Shown here in pieces: positions 1-6,081 of a stretch of DNA of 9,552 nt. Source of the DNA: JAVBKB01 sp031554275 (GTDB lineage: Bacteria > Bacillota > Bacilli > JARBTR01). The DNA lies in contig JAVBKB010000212.1 of assembly GCA_031554275.1 (NCBI GenBank), forward strand, positions 1 through 9,552, in the 5' to 3' direction. A program made the position numbers and the translations under genes. The first letter of the stretch is position 1. The number at the start of each line of letters is the position of its first letter. A model generated the notes under the pieces. The model was not told the origin of the DNA, made no database searches, and was given only the letters and a program-made list of their open reading frames with translations.

Positions 1-116
1 TTTAAGTTTTTTAGTTCACTTGATTTTGATTGATCCTTAGTGCATGCAGATAGAATCCCAGTAAATATGATTAAAAAAATTATAGCTCCTGTAATTTTAA
101 TATATTTATTTTTCAT
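1..116 (-). CDS. Lipoprotein, N-terminal fragment (gene runs off the window)
   Basis: An open frame read leftwards from an ATG at 116 gives 38 residues before the window ends. It begins MKNKYIK, continues with a hydrophobic stretch (about residues 8-22) and reaches a lipobox Leu-Ser-Ala-Cys, with Cys25 as the expected lipidated residue. A hydrophilic Lys/Ser-rich stretch (TKDQSKSSELKNL) follows. This is the classic layout of a Gram-positive lipoprotein signal peptide. An AAAGGG at 126-131 lies 9 bases before this ATG; an in-frame ATG at 122 is only 3 bases from it and so less likely. The gene lies downstream of the double-glycine peptide gene on the same strand, beyond a hairpin. Bacteriocin immunity or a thiol-oxidoreductase role are possible from context, but the mature domain is not visible, so no function is assigned. 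Confidence 0.7.
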   Translation of the reverse strand, partial: MKNKYIKITGAIIFLIIFTGILSACTKDQSKSSELKNL

Positions 117-171
117 AATCATTTACCCTTTCGATAATCTATAAGAATTATTTAAGAAGTGTGCAATTTAT

Positions 172-213
172 AATCAAAATCCACTTGATATGAAATCATA
201 GTGGATTTTGATT
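172..213 (-). terminator. Strong hairpin after the bacteriocin-like precursor gene
   Basis: Perfect 14-base arms (172-185 AATCAAAATCCACT and 200-213 AGTGGATTTTGATT) face each other. The loop can add four more pairs (TGAT 186-189 with ATCA 195-198). It starts 31 bases after the precursor stop and before the lipoprotein gene. The following U-run is poor on both strands, so it could be a terminator, a partial attenuator, or an mRNA-stabilising hairpin that sets precursor and lipoprotein levels differently. Confidence 0.6.
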
Positions 214-243
214 TGTTCTTAACTCACGAGAAAATGTAGAGTT

Positions 244-444
244 TTAATGATTTTTCGGGCAAATTATTATCCCAACAGCTTCTTCCGACTCTGCGTATTT
301 TCCCATGTGAACCCCTCTATTAAGATTTGCATTTTTATAAGTTTCGTAACAGTAAGGGCTTTGAAATCTGCTATTATAGCAATACCAATGGTAAATCCCG
401 CCCCCATTAACATTCTTCATCTCTTCTGTTGATAATTTTCTCAT
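244..444 (-). CDS. Double-glycine leader peptide, bacteriocin-like precursor
   Basis: This is a 66-residue precursor. The 15-residue leader MRKLSTEEMKNVNGG fits the double-glycine consensus: counted back from the cut, Leu at -12, Glu at -8, Met at -7, Val at -4, Gly at -2 and -1. Removal after the second Gly would leave a 51-residue core starting GIYHWYCYNS and ending IIICPKNH. The core has seven Tyr, three Cys (core positions 7, 17, 47) and two YCY motifs ten residues apart. It lacks the pediocin YGNGV box and the GxxxG motifs of two-peptide bacteriocins. A TTG two codons upstream is in frame, but the AGGAGG at 454-459 sits 9 bases from the ATG at 444 and decides the start. The C39 transporter gene directly upstream is the expected exporter. 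The class II bacteriocin-like role is inferred from leader and neighbour; a secreted signal peptide is the alternative. I do not recognise the core family. Confidence 0.85.
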   Translation of the reverse strand: MRKLSTEEMKNVNGGGIYHWYCYNSRFQSPYCYETYKNANLNRGVHMGKYAESEEAVGIIICPKNH

Positions 445-453
445 TTTCAAAAA

Positions 454-459
454 CCTCCT
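454..459 (-). promoter_or_regulatory. Ribosome binding site of the precursor gene
   Basis: A perfect AGGAGG on the minus strand lies 9 bases before the ATG at 444. It selects that ATG over the in-frame TTG at 450, which would leave only 3 bases, and suggests strong translation of the peptide. Confidence 0.85.
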
Positions 460-486
460 GTATTTTTTTATATATCACAAATCCTG

Positions 487-496
487 ACGCCGGCGT
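487..496. repeat. GC-rich perfect palindrome between transporter and precursor
   Basis: ACGCCGGCGT is a perfect 10-base palindrome in otherwise AT-rich DNA, between the transporter stop (522) and the precursor RBS (454). Outer bases CTGA and TCAG nearby could lengthen a small imperfect hairpin. It could be an operator, or a weak hairpin that tunes read-through from the transporter gene. The adjacent minus-strand TGATATATAA looks somewhat like a -10 region, but no matching -35 is clear. Confidence 0.4.
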
Positions 497-521
497 TATT
501 CAGAATTCGGGGATACCCAAC

Positions 522-2729
522 TTAATTACAATTCATCTTGGAGTAATAACCATTTTGGTTAATTAGCTCATCGTGCGTTCCTGACTCAACTACCCTACCA
601 TCATCCATAACGATAATGTGATCACATTTTCTAGCTAAATCAAGGTTGTGCGTTACAAAAAGACAAGTATTCATTTTGCATTTTCTAGCAATGAAGTCCA
701 TTACATCAGCTTCTGTGCTTGTATCTAAGTGGCTGGTACCTTCATCGAGTATCAATATTTCTGGGTTGACAAGTAATGCTCTAGCAATGGCAATCCTTTG
801 CCGTTGTCCTCCGGAAAGGCTCCTCCCATTTTCACTGATGATCATTTCAATACCAAATGGGTTGTTTTCCATTAGCTCTTTAAGCATGCATCCTTCAATG
901 ACTTTTTCTAATTCTTCTTCGTTGATATCGTCCATGCCCAAGGTAAGATTATCTTTCAGGCTACCAGAAAACAGAAAAGTTTCCTGGGGAACATAGATGA
1001 CTTTCTTTCTCAAAACTTCTAATGGGATCTGGTTAATATCAATATCACCAATCATTATTTTGCCTTTGTCAGCTATATAGAATGCTGATAATAAACGAGC
1101 TAACGTTGTTTTGCCACACCCGCTTTTCCCTACAATCGCAACTTTCTCTCCTGCGGGAATTGTTATACTTAAATCATTTAATACCTGTTCGCGAAAGCCG
1201 TAACTATAGGACACCTGTTCGAAACGAATACTTTTGTTCAATGAGTCCACTATTGTATTCCTTGTCAGCAACTCATCTTCACCAGTAACCTCTAAGACAT
1301 CGTTTAATCTATCCGCAGCGATTAATGCTGTTTGAATAACAGGCTGGGTTTCTATTAAACTTTTGATTGGTGCTATAAAGAAGTACATCAAACTTTGAAA
1401 TGCTATTAATAATCCAAGCGAAAGATGTCCGCCCTGTACCAAAAGACTACCTAACCAAAGTACTGAAATAATCCCAATAGATTCTACTCCAATAGTAATT
1501 GCGGATAGTGAAGTTCCAACGATATTTCCTCGGAAATTAAATTTTAAAAAAGTCTGCGTTCTTGCTTTTAACTTCTGAACGTTCTTTTCCTCACCATGAA
1601 ATGATTTTGTCGTTTCAACACCATCAATCGATTCCTTTAGCAAGGACGCCATTTGAGCATTGCTTTCCATGATATTTCTGTTCACCTTTGCTAATGGTTT
1701 TCGATAGAATAGAATAACAATGGCGTAAGCAATAACGATTAATAACACTAACACAAAAAGTTTCAAGTTTATTGATATCAATACCACCGCACCAGCAATA
1801 CCCATCACGAAATCCAGGATCATAGTTAGCATCGTTCCAGAAATCAATTCACGAATTTTACTAATATCATTGAATCTAGATAACACTTCACCTGTTTCTC
1901 TATTCTGGAAAAACGAAACTGGCAGTCTTAACATTTTTGAAAAATAAGTAGCCGTCAGCTTCTCATCTATTTTTTTGGTAACAACTGCAATCGCAATTCC
2001 TCTAATCATGTAAATAAGCGTCTGAAAGATATATAGCCCAATTAAAGCGATAAATAGGTACTTCATATTAGAAATTACTTGCTCAATCTGATGAAATATA
2101 TTCGAAGGATTCGGGCTAGGTTTGACTTGGTTATTCCCAAGGATAAACTGGTCAACAACCTTTTGGTATGCTAGCGACCCCAGAATGGAAATACTAGCGA
2201 TTAATAATGAGACAACTAAAATTACAAACATGTATTTCTTTTGCTGCTTGAGAATCAAGATATATTTTCTCAAGAAACCTTTACCCAGATTTCCAACTTT
2301 AAAGTGTTCTGTTTTGTTTAAAGTAACCACATATCCAGTCCAAATGGCTTGGAATTGTTCAAATGTATAAGAGATTTTTCCTCTTGCGGGATCGAAAATT
2401 TTGACTTTTCTTTCTGAAACCTCACTAATGACGACATAATGTTCTAACGTTCCGTCCATGATTACATGTGCAATAATAGGCAAAACGATCTCTTTTTCTT
2501 TGATTTCAGGAACTAAATCATCAAAACTGCCATGCAAAGCTTCTGCATTAAAATTTAAACTCTTCGCTGCTTCTACTATACCGTTGAGATTTACACCATT
2601 TTTATCTATTTTCGCGAGTTCCCTTACTCTAACTAATGGGATTTTTAAACCATGATATTGACAGACTGTTGCTAGGCAAGCTGCTCCGCAATCCTTGATA
2701 TCGTGTTGCCTTATGCCTTTAATTCTCAT
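522..2729 (-). CDS. Peptidase-containing ABC transporter (C39 bacteriocin processing and export)
   Basis: This 735-residue protein cuts double-glycine leaders and exports the mature peptide across the membrane using ATP. Domains in order are: an N-terminal C39 cysteine peptidase (about 1-135; Gln8, Cys14 in DCGAAC, His97 in LEHYVV, Asp113 in FDPARG); a six-helix ABC exporter domain (about 165-460); and a nucleotide-binding domain with Walker A GKSGCGKT at 534-541, signature LSGGQ at 638-642, Walker B ILILDE at 658-663 and H-loop His694. All catalytic residues are present and the length matches LagD/PedD/SunT-type transporters. A TTG at 2753 would add eight residues, but the ATG at 2729 is preferred because a GTGAGGGAG SD-like stretch precedes it and the peptide then starts MRIKGIRQHD, as usual for the family. 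The precursor gene follows after 77 bases and is probably co-transcribed. No HlyD-like accessory protein is seen in the window. Confidence 0.95.
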   Translation of the reverse strand: MRIKGIRQHDIKDCGAACLATVCQYHGLKIPLVRVRELAKIDKNGVNLNGIVEAAKSLNFNAEALHGSFDDLVPEIKEKEIVLPIIAHVIMDGTLEHYVVISEVSERKVKIFDPARGKISYTFEQFQAIWTGYVVTLNKTEHFKVGNLGKGFLRKYILILKQQKKYMFVILVVSLLIASISILGSLAYQKVVDQFILGNNQVKPSPNPSNIFHQIEQVISNMKYLFIALIGLYIFQTLIYMIRGIAIAVVTKKIDEKLTATYFSKMLRLPVSFFQNRETGEVLSRFNDISKIRELISGTMLTMILDFVMGIAGAVVLISINLKLFVLVLLIVIAYAIVILFYRKPLAKVNRNIMESNAQMASLLKESIDGVETTKSFHGEEKNVQKLKARTQTFLKFNFRGNIVGTSLSAITIGVESIGIISVLWLGSLLVQGGHLSLGLLIAFQSLMYFFIAPIKSLIETQPVIQTALIAADRLNDVLEVTGEDELLTRNTIVDSLNKSIRFEQVSYSYGFREQVLNDLSITIPAGEKVAIVGKSGCGKTTLARLLSAFYIADKGKIMIGDIDINQIPLEVLRKKVIYVPQETFLFSGSLKDNLTLGMDDINEEELEKVIEGCMLKELMENNPFGIEMIISENGRSLSGGQRQRIAIARALLVNPEILILDEGTSHLDTSTEADVMDFIARKCKMNTCLFVTHNLDLARKCDHIIVMDDGRVVESGTHDELINQNGYYSKMNCN

Positions 2730-2759
2730 GGCTCCCTCACTTCCATTGCACAAATTGTT

Positions 2760-2773
2760 TCACTTGCAAGTGA
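2760..2773. promoter_or_regulatory. 14-bp perfect palindrome upstream of the transporter
   Basis: TCACTTGCAAGTGA is a perfect palindrome centred about 37 bases before the transporter ATG, in the likely leader of its mRNA. Its size and symmetry fit a site for a dimeric repressor; no known regulator consensus is recognised. Confidence 0.45.
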
Positions 2774-2818
2774 TCATCTTTTCTATGAATATTGGTTTTT
2801 GAAACTTGGCTTGGATTC

Positions 2819-2848
2819 TAATTAACACTTCCATGGAAATGTTAATTA
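2819..2848. promoter_or_regulatory. 30-bp near-perfect dyad, candidate operator
   Basis: The stretch is symmetrical about 2833/2834 with 14 of 15 base pairs matching; the only mismatch is C2828 against A2839. The centre is TTCCATGGAA and the outer arms are TAATTAACA and TGTTAATTA. There is no loop gap and no U-run, which suits a DNA-binding site better than a terminator. It lies about 90-120 bases upstream of the transporter start. The cognate regulator is unknown. Confidence 0.5.
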
Positions 2849-2907
2849 CCCAACTTTATCAATTTCTCATCCTTACCATGATTACCTTACATACTACACT
2901 AGGCGAT

Positions 2908-2924
2908 TGTCGAAATAAGTCGAA
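2908..2924 (+). promoter_or_regulatory. Tandem Spo0A-box-like sites
   Basis: TGTCGAA at 2908-2914 and AGTCGAA at 2918-2924 are in the same orientation, exactly 10 bases apart. The established Spo0A box is TGNCGAA, and the abrB promoter has two such boxes with the same 10-base register. The first copy is a full match; the second differs at its first base. They would lie just downstream of the weak minus-strand promoter at 2947-2942. Assignment rests on motif likeness only. Confidence 0.4.
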
Positions 2925-3080
2925 CCATGTCTGAATAAGGTTTTATATGAGAAATATTTGCAATTAGGAATTGTTCTGTCTTTGCTAGTTTTATAAATCA
3001 CAAATGGGGTCGACTACATTCTTTTCTTCAATTGCACACGTTCTTTCTCTACCCATCCTTTATTAGAAAGTACACTTTAT

Positions 3081-3088
3081 GCTAGAAT
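3081..3088 (+). promoter_or_regulatory. Extended -10 promoter of the hydrolase-ABC operon
   Basis: The stretch ending at 3088 reads TGCTAGAAT (from T3080): a TG one base before TAGAAT, which matches TATAAT at five of six positions. The -35 region (about 3060-3065, TTATTA) is weak, as tolerated for extended -10 promoters. A GGAGG SD at 3111-3115 lies 9 bases before the ATG at 3125. Confidence 0.5.
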
Positions 3089-3124
3089 TAGTTCAAACAT
3101 ATTCATTAATGGAGGATCACCAAT

Positions 3125-3937
3125 ATGATCAAGAGAATGATCATCCGTATTATCATAATTATTGCGGTGGGTCTAACGCTTTTATTTGTCTTCAGTTTTG
3201 TCACTGGGGCAAACTCAGTGCTAAATCCAGCACCGCCTAATCAACCCGAACAGCCCACTGCCACAACGCAAAGCCCATCCGAAGCTAATAAGAACCTGAC
3301 TATTGTCGGATTAGGTGACTCCTTGACACGAGGTATCGGTGATGATTCTGGCGATGGCTATTTTGGCAAAACAAAGAAACTGCTAGAAAAGGAACTAGAT
3401 ACGACACTGGTTTCCACAAATCTAGCTGTAAGTGGTGCCAAAACTTCTGATCTTCTGCCTTTGCTTGAGCAAAACGGTGTGATCTATACTATTTCTCAAG
3501 CGGATATTATCGTTCTTACTATTGGTGCGAACGACCTTTCACCAGGTGCATCGAATATTAATTCAGAATCATTGAAAACGTTAAATCCAGATGTGACGGG
3601 TTTTGCCGCAGCCTCCCAACAAATTATCACGAAGATCCGTGCGATAAATCCGACTGCAACGATCTATTGGTTAAGCCTATATAATCCCTTTGAAGATGTC
3701 GAGGGCATGCAAGATGCTGGAAAGCTTGTTCTCGGTTGGAACAGTACATTAGAGCAAATTGCCCTTCAATATCCAAAAGTAAAAATCGTGCCGACCTTCG
3801 ATTTGTTCCATGAACAAAACAAAACCTTCCTTTCAGGTGACCATTATCATCCAAGCAAACTTGGTTATGAGGCAATGGCAGAGCGTTTGACTGAGGTTGT
3901 ATTGTCTGATATCGAGGCAGGTGAGGCTGATGAGTGA
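3125..3937 (+). CDS. SGNH/GDSL hydrolase, membrane-anchored or secreted (YpmR-like)
   Basis: This 270-residue protein has an N-terminal signal or anchor segment (about residues 7-27, rich in Ile), then a Pro/Thr/Gln-rich linker (35-53) and an SGNH hydrolase domain. The family signature blocks are all visible: GDSL with nucleophile Ser66, Gly104 in NLAVSG, GAND with Asn136, and the DHYH segment with Asp239 and His242. Such enzymes cleave ester or acyl bonds in lipids, polysaccharides or cell-wall polymers; the substrate here cannot be read from sequence. The catalytic domain should lie outside the membrane. The start is fixed by GGAGG at 3111-3115. The stop overlaps the ATPase start by 8 bases, so the hydrolase is translationally coupled to an ABC exporter and may act on something that the exporter moves or on the envelope. 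Similarity to the Bacillus YpmR-type subfamily is judged by eye. Confidence 0.9.
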   Translation: MIKRMIIRIIIIIAVGLTLLFVFSFVTGANSVLNPAPPNQPEQPTATTQSPSEANKNLTIVGLGDSLTRGIGDDSGDGYFGKTKKLLEKELDTTLVSTNLAVSGAKTSDLLPLLEQNGVIYTISQADIIVLTIGANDLSPGASNINSESLKTLNPDVTGFAAASQQIITKIRAINPTATIYWLSLYNPFEDVEGMQDAGKLVLGWNSTLEQIALQYPKVKIVPTFDLFHEQNKTFLSGDHYHPSKLGYEAMAERLTEVVLSDIEAGEADE

Positions 3938-4937
3938 GTGGATAAATTCATCGCAGGTTCAATTGAATGCCACTAAACCAACAGAACTTACTACGGAAAT
4001 TTTACAAGTTGAAGGTTTAACAAAGCGTATCAAAGGAAAGAAACTTGTTGAAGACATTACATTTACTGTACATACAGGTGAAGTATTTGGCTTTCTTGGA
4101 CCGAATGGATCAGGTAAGACTACGACGATCAGAATGCTCGTCGGTCTGATCAAACCAACTGCTGGGCGGATTTTGGTTGCTGGCCACAATGTGCGAACTG
4201 ATTTCAGGAAAGCAATGGAGAATATAGGGTGCATCGTTGAAAATCCTGAATTATATGGCTACCTCACGGGTTGGGAAACGTTGAAGCAGTATGCACGGAT
4301 GGAAGGCAAAATTCCTGATGCCCGGCTACTGGAAATCATCGATCAGGTTCAATTAAGTGAAAGAATTCATGAACGTGTCAAAACCTATTCATTGGGTATG
4401 AAACAGCGACTAGGGATTGCTCAGGCATTAATTTCAAAACCGCGGCTACTGATTTTGGATGAACCAACCAATGGACTAGATCCTGCTGGTATCAAAGAGT
4501 TGCGTGAATTCGTTCGTAATTTGGTGGAGAAGGAAAATATGAGCGTCTTCATTTCAAGTCATTTATTAAGCGAGATCCAGTTGATGTGTGACCGAGTTGC
4601 AATTATTGGTGAGGGTCGAATGATTACAGTGTCCACTGTGAACGATCTTTTGCATCAGCATTCTGGTGACCTTGTTGTGTGGAAGCTATCGCCTGTTGCA
4701 AAAGCGGTGGAAATTTTACAACTAGAGGAAGTAACTCAGCTACATGTGGTTGAGGATGATATCCTCTGCAAAGTTGACGCTGCTCGAATTCCCGCAATTG
4801 TTGCCAAGCTTGTGGCAAATGGTATCGAAGTGTTGAAGGTCGCTGATAGACCAATTACGCTAGAGGACCTGTTCATGCAGTTAACTGCAAGAAAAACAAC
4901 AGTAATGACAGGTAAAGAAGGTACACACCATGCGTGA
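3930..4937 (+). CDS. ABC transporter ATP-binding protein (BcrA/ABC-2 type)
   Basis: This 335-residue ATPase energises the permease encoded next. Walker A GPNGSGKT is at 57-64, signature YSLGMKQR at 153-160, Walker B LLILDE at 173-178, D-loop NGLD just after, and switch His211 in ISSH. The Q-loop region IVENPELY is typical of the BcrA/drug and antibiotic-peptide export branch. About 110 C-terminal residues beyond the ATPase core form a regulatory tail, common in this branch. An upstream start at 3897 would run far into the hydrolase gene; the ATG at 3930 is preferred because AGGTGAGG lies just upstream and it gives the compact ATGAGTGA overlap with the hydrolase stop. Substrate unknown: peptide antibiotic resistance, lipid or wall-precursor export are all possible. 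The neighbouring bacteriocin cassette is divergently transcribed, so a link with its immunity is only speculative. Confidence 0.92.
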   Translation: MSEWINSSQVQLNATKPTELTTEILQVEGLTKRIKGKKLVEDITFTVHTGEVFGFLGPNGSGKTTTIRMLVGLIKPTAGRILVAGHNVRTDFRKAMENIGCIVENPELYGYLTGWETLKQYARMEGKIPDARLLEIIDQVQLSERIHERVKTYSLGMKQRLGIAQALISKPRLLILDEPTNGLDPAGIKELREFVRNLVEKENMSVFISSHLLSEIQLMCDRVAIIGEGRMITVSTVNDLLHQHSGDLVVWKLSPVAKAVEILQLEEVTQLHVVEDDILCKVDAARIPAIVAKLVANGIEVLKVADRPITLEDLFMQLTARKTTVMTGKEGTHHA

Positions 4938-5922
4938 ATTCGGAAATCTTGTTTATAACGAGGTAGAGAAAACCTACCGAAAAAAGCGCTTTATGGTGAT
5001 CATCTTGATTCTCATGGTGCTCGTCCCTTTATTCATTTTCGCACAATATAAACAATCACAAGCGCAACTGAAGAAGCTAGGCACTGATGATTGGAAAGTG
5101 GTATTACAACAGAAAATATCTGATTCTCAGAATCGTTTAACCTCAGCAAGTATGCCAGAGGAATGGCAGAAATATCGTAAACTTCAATTACAACAGCAAC
5201 AGTACTACTTGGATCACGATATCAATCCTGCAGTTGAAGGCGCGCCAACATTTGTTAGAGAATTTATTTCTCAAGGAATCGCAATGTTCATTCCGCTGTT
5301 GGTGATGATCATTGCCATAGATCTGATTTCAGGTGAGAAGGCTGATGGCACAATTAAAATGTTGCTGACGCGACCCATAAGGCGATGGAAAATACTACTT
5401 GGCAAGTATATTTCGTTACTCTTAAGCATTTCCATCATCATGGCTTTGGTGCTACTGATCTCTTTTCTGCTCTCGGGGGCTTTCTTTGGATTTAAAGGGA
5501 TGGAACAGCCGATCATGACTGGCTTCACGATTGAAAATGATACGCTCGTGACTGCGAGTGTGCACACTATTCCACAATGGAAGTATATTCTATTGGCTTC
5601 AGGGTTGGCATGGTTTGTCAGTGTCGTGATTGGAACTATTTCCTTTATGGTTTCAGTACTCATTCGCAACACACCAGCGGGAATGGGCGTCATGTTTGCT
5701 TCACTGATCGCAGGAACTATTTTGCAAGAACTCGCCACCAATTGGGAAGGGGTCAAATATATCTATAGTGTCAATCTAGGACTAACAAACTACTTAATGG
5801 GAAGCGTTCCTTCCTTGCAGGGTTTATCAATGGGCTTTTCACTCGCGATTCTAAGTGCTTGGGGAATTGCATCACTCGTGATAGCGTTTGTTGCATTTAC
5901 TAGAGAAGATATGCTTGCGTAA
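4930..5922 (+). CDS. ABC-2 family permease
   Basis: This 330-residue membrane protein is the partner of the ATPase just upstream; the junction is an 8-base overlap ATGCGTGA. Six hydrophobic segments are visible at about 21-39, 115-134, 160-185, 219-245, 250-267 and 298-323. Between the first two lies a hydrophilic, Gln-rich stretch (about 40-110), probably extracytoplasmic, with QLQQQQYY. The cytoplasmic loop after the second helix has the conserved SGEKADGTIKMLLTRPI motif of NosY/BcrB-like ABC-2 permeases, which contacts the ATPase. Expected complex: two ATPase plus two permease subunits. The stop is followed within 16 bases by a terminator, so the operon ends here. The substrate cannot be deduced. 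Confidence 0.9.
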   Translation: MREFGNLVYNEVEKTYRKKRFMVIILILMVLVPLFIFAQYKQSQAQLKKLGTDDWKVVLQQKISDSQNRLTSASMPEEWQKYRKLQLQQQQYYLDHDINPAVEGAPTFVREFISQGIAMFIPLLVMIIAIDLISGEKADGTIKMLLTRPIRRWKILLGKYISLLLSISIIMALVLLISFLLSGAFFGFKGMEQPIMTGFTIENDTLVTASVHTIPQWKYILLASGLAWFVSVVIGTISFMVSVLIRNTPAGMGVMFASLIAGTILQELATNWEGVKYIYSVNLGLTNYLMGSVPSLQGLSMGFSLAILSAWGIASLVIAFVAFTREDMLA

Positions 5923-5937
5923 AATGCTGATCCTTGT

Positions 5938-6028
5938 AAAAATAGTGACCGATTTAGGCAGAAATTTCACCATCTCGCAATGTTAAAATGCGAGAATGAA
6001 AAATCACCACAAATCGATCACTATTTTT
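5938..6028. terminator. Nested bidirectional terminator between convergent operons
   Basis: Outer arms 5938-5955 (ending AATAGTGACCGATTT) and 6011-6028 (starting AAATCGATCACTATT) pair with one mismatch. Inside them a second hairpin has 7-base arms TCTCGCA (5973-5979) and TGCGAGA (5989-5995). A seven-T run (6024-6030) follows on the plus strand and a five-T run on the minus strand. It sits between the permease stop (5922) and the narI stop (6082), which converge, so it probably ends both transcripts. Confidence 0.8.
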
Positions 6029-6081
6029 TTATGAAGCAATTGAGTCAATTAGGTTTATAGAAATTTCTTTACAAAAATCCC

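Larger units (their letters stand above)
2730..3124. other. Divergent intergenic region, regulatory dyads, no gene
   Basis: These 395 bases separate the leftward transporter from the rightward hydrolase. The only frames I could trace are very short, for example a 21-codon minus-strand frame from an ATG near 3056, with no convincing RBS or family. The region holds the palindromes at 2760-2773 and 2819-2848, a tandem Spo0A-box-like pair at 2908-2924, and the hydrolase promoter and RBS near 3081-3115. A minus-strand TATAAA at 2947-2942 with a poor -35 (TTCCTA, 2970-2965, 17-base spacing) is a possible, weakly supported transporter promoter. Confidence 0.6.

Noticed and set aside
172..213. CRISPR repeat or mobile-element end
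   Set aside because: The inverted repeat occurs once, has no spacers, target duplication or transposase, and fits a post-gene hairpin.
646..996. Plus-strand open frame of 116 codons inside the transporter
   Set aside because: It is antisense to the conserved ATPase motifs of the transporter and has no independent support.
2738..2834. CACTTCCAT occurs twice (2738-2746 and 2826-2834), possible direct-repeat operator
   Set aside because: One nine-base repeat in a region this size is not rare enough, and one copy overlaps the transporter RBS area while the other is part of the 30-bp dyad.
3032..3060. Short minus-strand frame in the divergent intergenic region (about 21 codons from an ATG near 3056)
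   Set aside because: No good RBS, no leader or recognisable domain; frames around it are closed, so neither a small gene nor a clear transposase remnant is supported.
5271..5756. Long minus-strand open frame (161 codons) inside the permease gene
   Set aside because: It is antisense to conserved permease coding sequence, has no RBS of note and reads as low-complexity composition from the opposite strand.
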